DNA of 5,371 nucleotides, taken from NCBI GenBank assembly GCA_946620335.1, contig CAMONF010000084.1, positions 1-5,371 of the forward strand, read 5' to 3'. This DNA comes from an uncultured Clostridia bacterium. GTDB lineage: Bacteria > Bacillota > Clostridia > Lachnospirales > Lachnospiraceae. Made by a program: the position numbers and the translations under genes. Numbering within the stretch: position 1 is the first letter of the stretch; each line of letters opens with the position of its first letter. This document shows positions 5,323-5,371 of this stretch, piece by piece. The notes beneath the pieces are model-generated. The model saw nothing but the letters and a program-made list of their open reading frames with translations. It made no database searches and had not been told where the DNA came from.

Positions 5323-5371
5323 TCAGAGAGGAGATCCTTGGGTGACTTATCAGGTGGAGTCGGACCTGCCT
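5323..5371 (+). repeat. Direct repeat unit 3, diverged and cut by the window end
   Basis: It begins at the expected 101-bp step with the same 12 bases as unit 1 (TCAGAGAGGAGA), then diverges: ATCCTTGGGTGACTTATCAGG stands where unit 1 has ACCTCTGGCCGACTTACCAGT. The AGAGG/CCTCT pairing is weakened. It may be an older copy or a terminal variant of the array. Confidence 0.6.

Larger units (their letters stand above)
4895..5371. other. Non-coding region filled with related direct and inverted repeats
   Basis: These 477 bases hold no credible gene. Open frames exist on both strands because stop codons are rare in GC-rich DNA, but none has a ribosome binding site or recognisable protein, and the repeat period (100 and 101) is not a multiple of three. 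Two shared modules recur: a head, GCGGTACCCGTGG or its complement, and a tail, CCAGAGGTCTCCTCT or its complement. Both occur in both orientations. The array continues past the window end. Confidence 0.75.

Noticed and set aside
4881..5345. Open frame of 154 codons on the + strand, and others on both strands, over the repeat region
   Set aside because: There is no ribosome binding site at a plausible start. The composition is rich in Arg, Pro and Gly as in GC-rich non-coding DNA. The repeat period is not divisible by three, so repeated units fall in different frames.
5122..5371. CRISPR array
   Set aside because: The period is about 100 bp and nearly all of each unit is conserved, so there are no short repeats with unique spacers. 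No cas gene is in view.
5024..5371. Retron or group II intron RNA
   Set aside because: Hairpins and repeats alone do not support it. No reverse transcriptase gene or intron domain V-like motif was seen in the window.

Overview
The window looks like a chromosomal segment of a GC-rich member of the Clostridia, most like Lachnospiraceae and relatives. The evidence is the PheS version with a four-cysteine insertion, the form of PheT, strong AGGAGG-type ribosome binding sites and a classical TTGACA-17-TAGAAT promoter. This placement is by recognition only, since no database search was possible.

Layout. Positions 1-230 are the right-hand end of an IS200/IS605-family element: the last 30 codons of a TnpB-type RNA-guided nuclease, then a structured non-coding stretch matching the usual position of the omega RNA, ending in a perfect terminal hairpin and a TTCAC end. 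Positions 268-1122 hold a complete single gene for a DUF2971-family protein of unknown function. Its likely promoter straddles the IS end, so the insertion may have supplied part of it. Positions 1123-1391 are non-coding: a GC-rich stretch with weak hairpins, then a strong promoter and a leader of about 100 nt with two hairpins, the second a likely attenuator. Positions 1392-4854 are the housekeeping operon pheS-pheT, encoding both subunits of phenylalanyl-tRNA synthetase (alpha2beta2), 19 bp apart, each with its own ribosome binding site. A very strong intrinsic terminator closes the operon at 4860-4894.

Positions 4895-5371 contain no credible gene. They hold a compact family of repeats: two units in inverted orientation (4909-4983 and 5006-5031), two strong adjoining hairpins with TGC loops (5024-5067 and 5066-5100), then head-to-tail units of 100 and 101 bp (5122-5221 and 5222-5322), and the start of a diverged third unit that runs off the window end. 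This repeat block is the least explained part of the window and the best candidate for something undescribed.

Functionally, pheST is core translation machinery. The IS remnant and DUF2971 gene upstream and the repeat array downstream are accessory material flanking it. Nothing in the sequence ties these accessory parts to phenylalanine metabolism.
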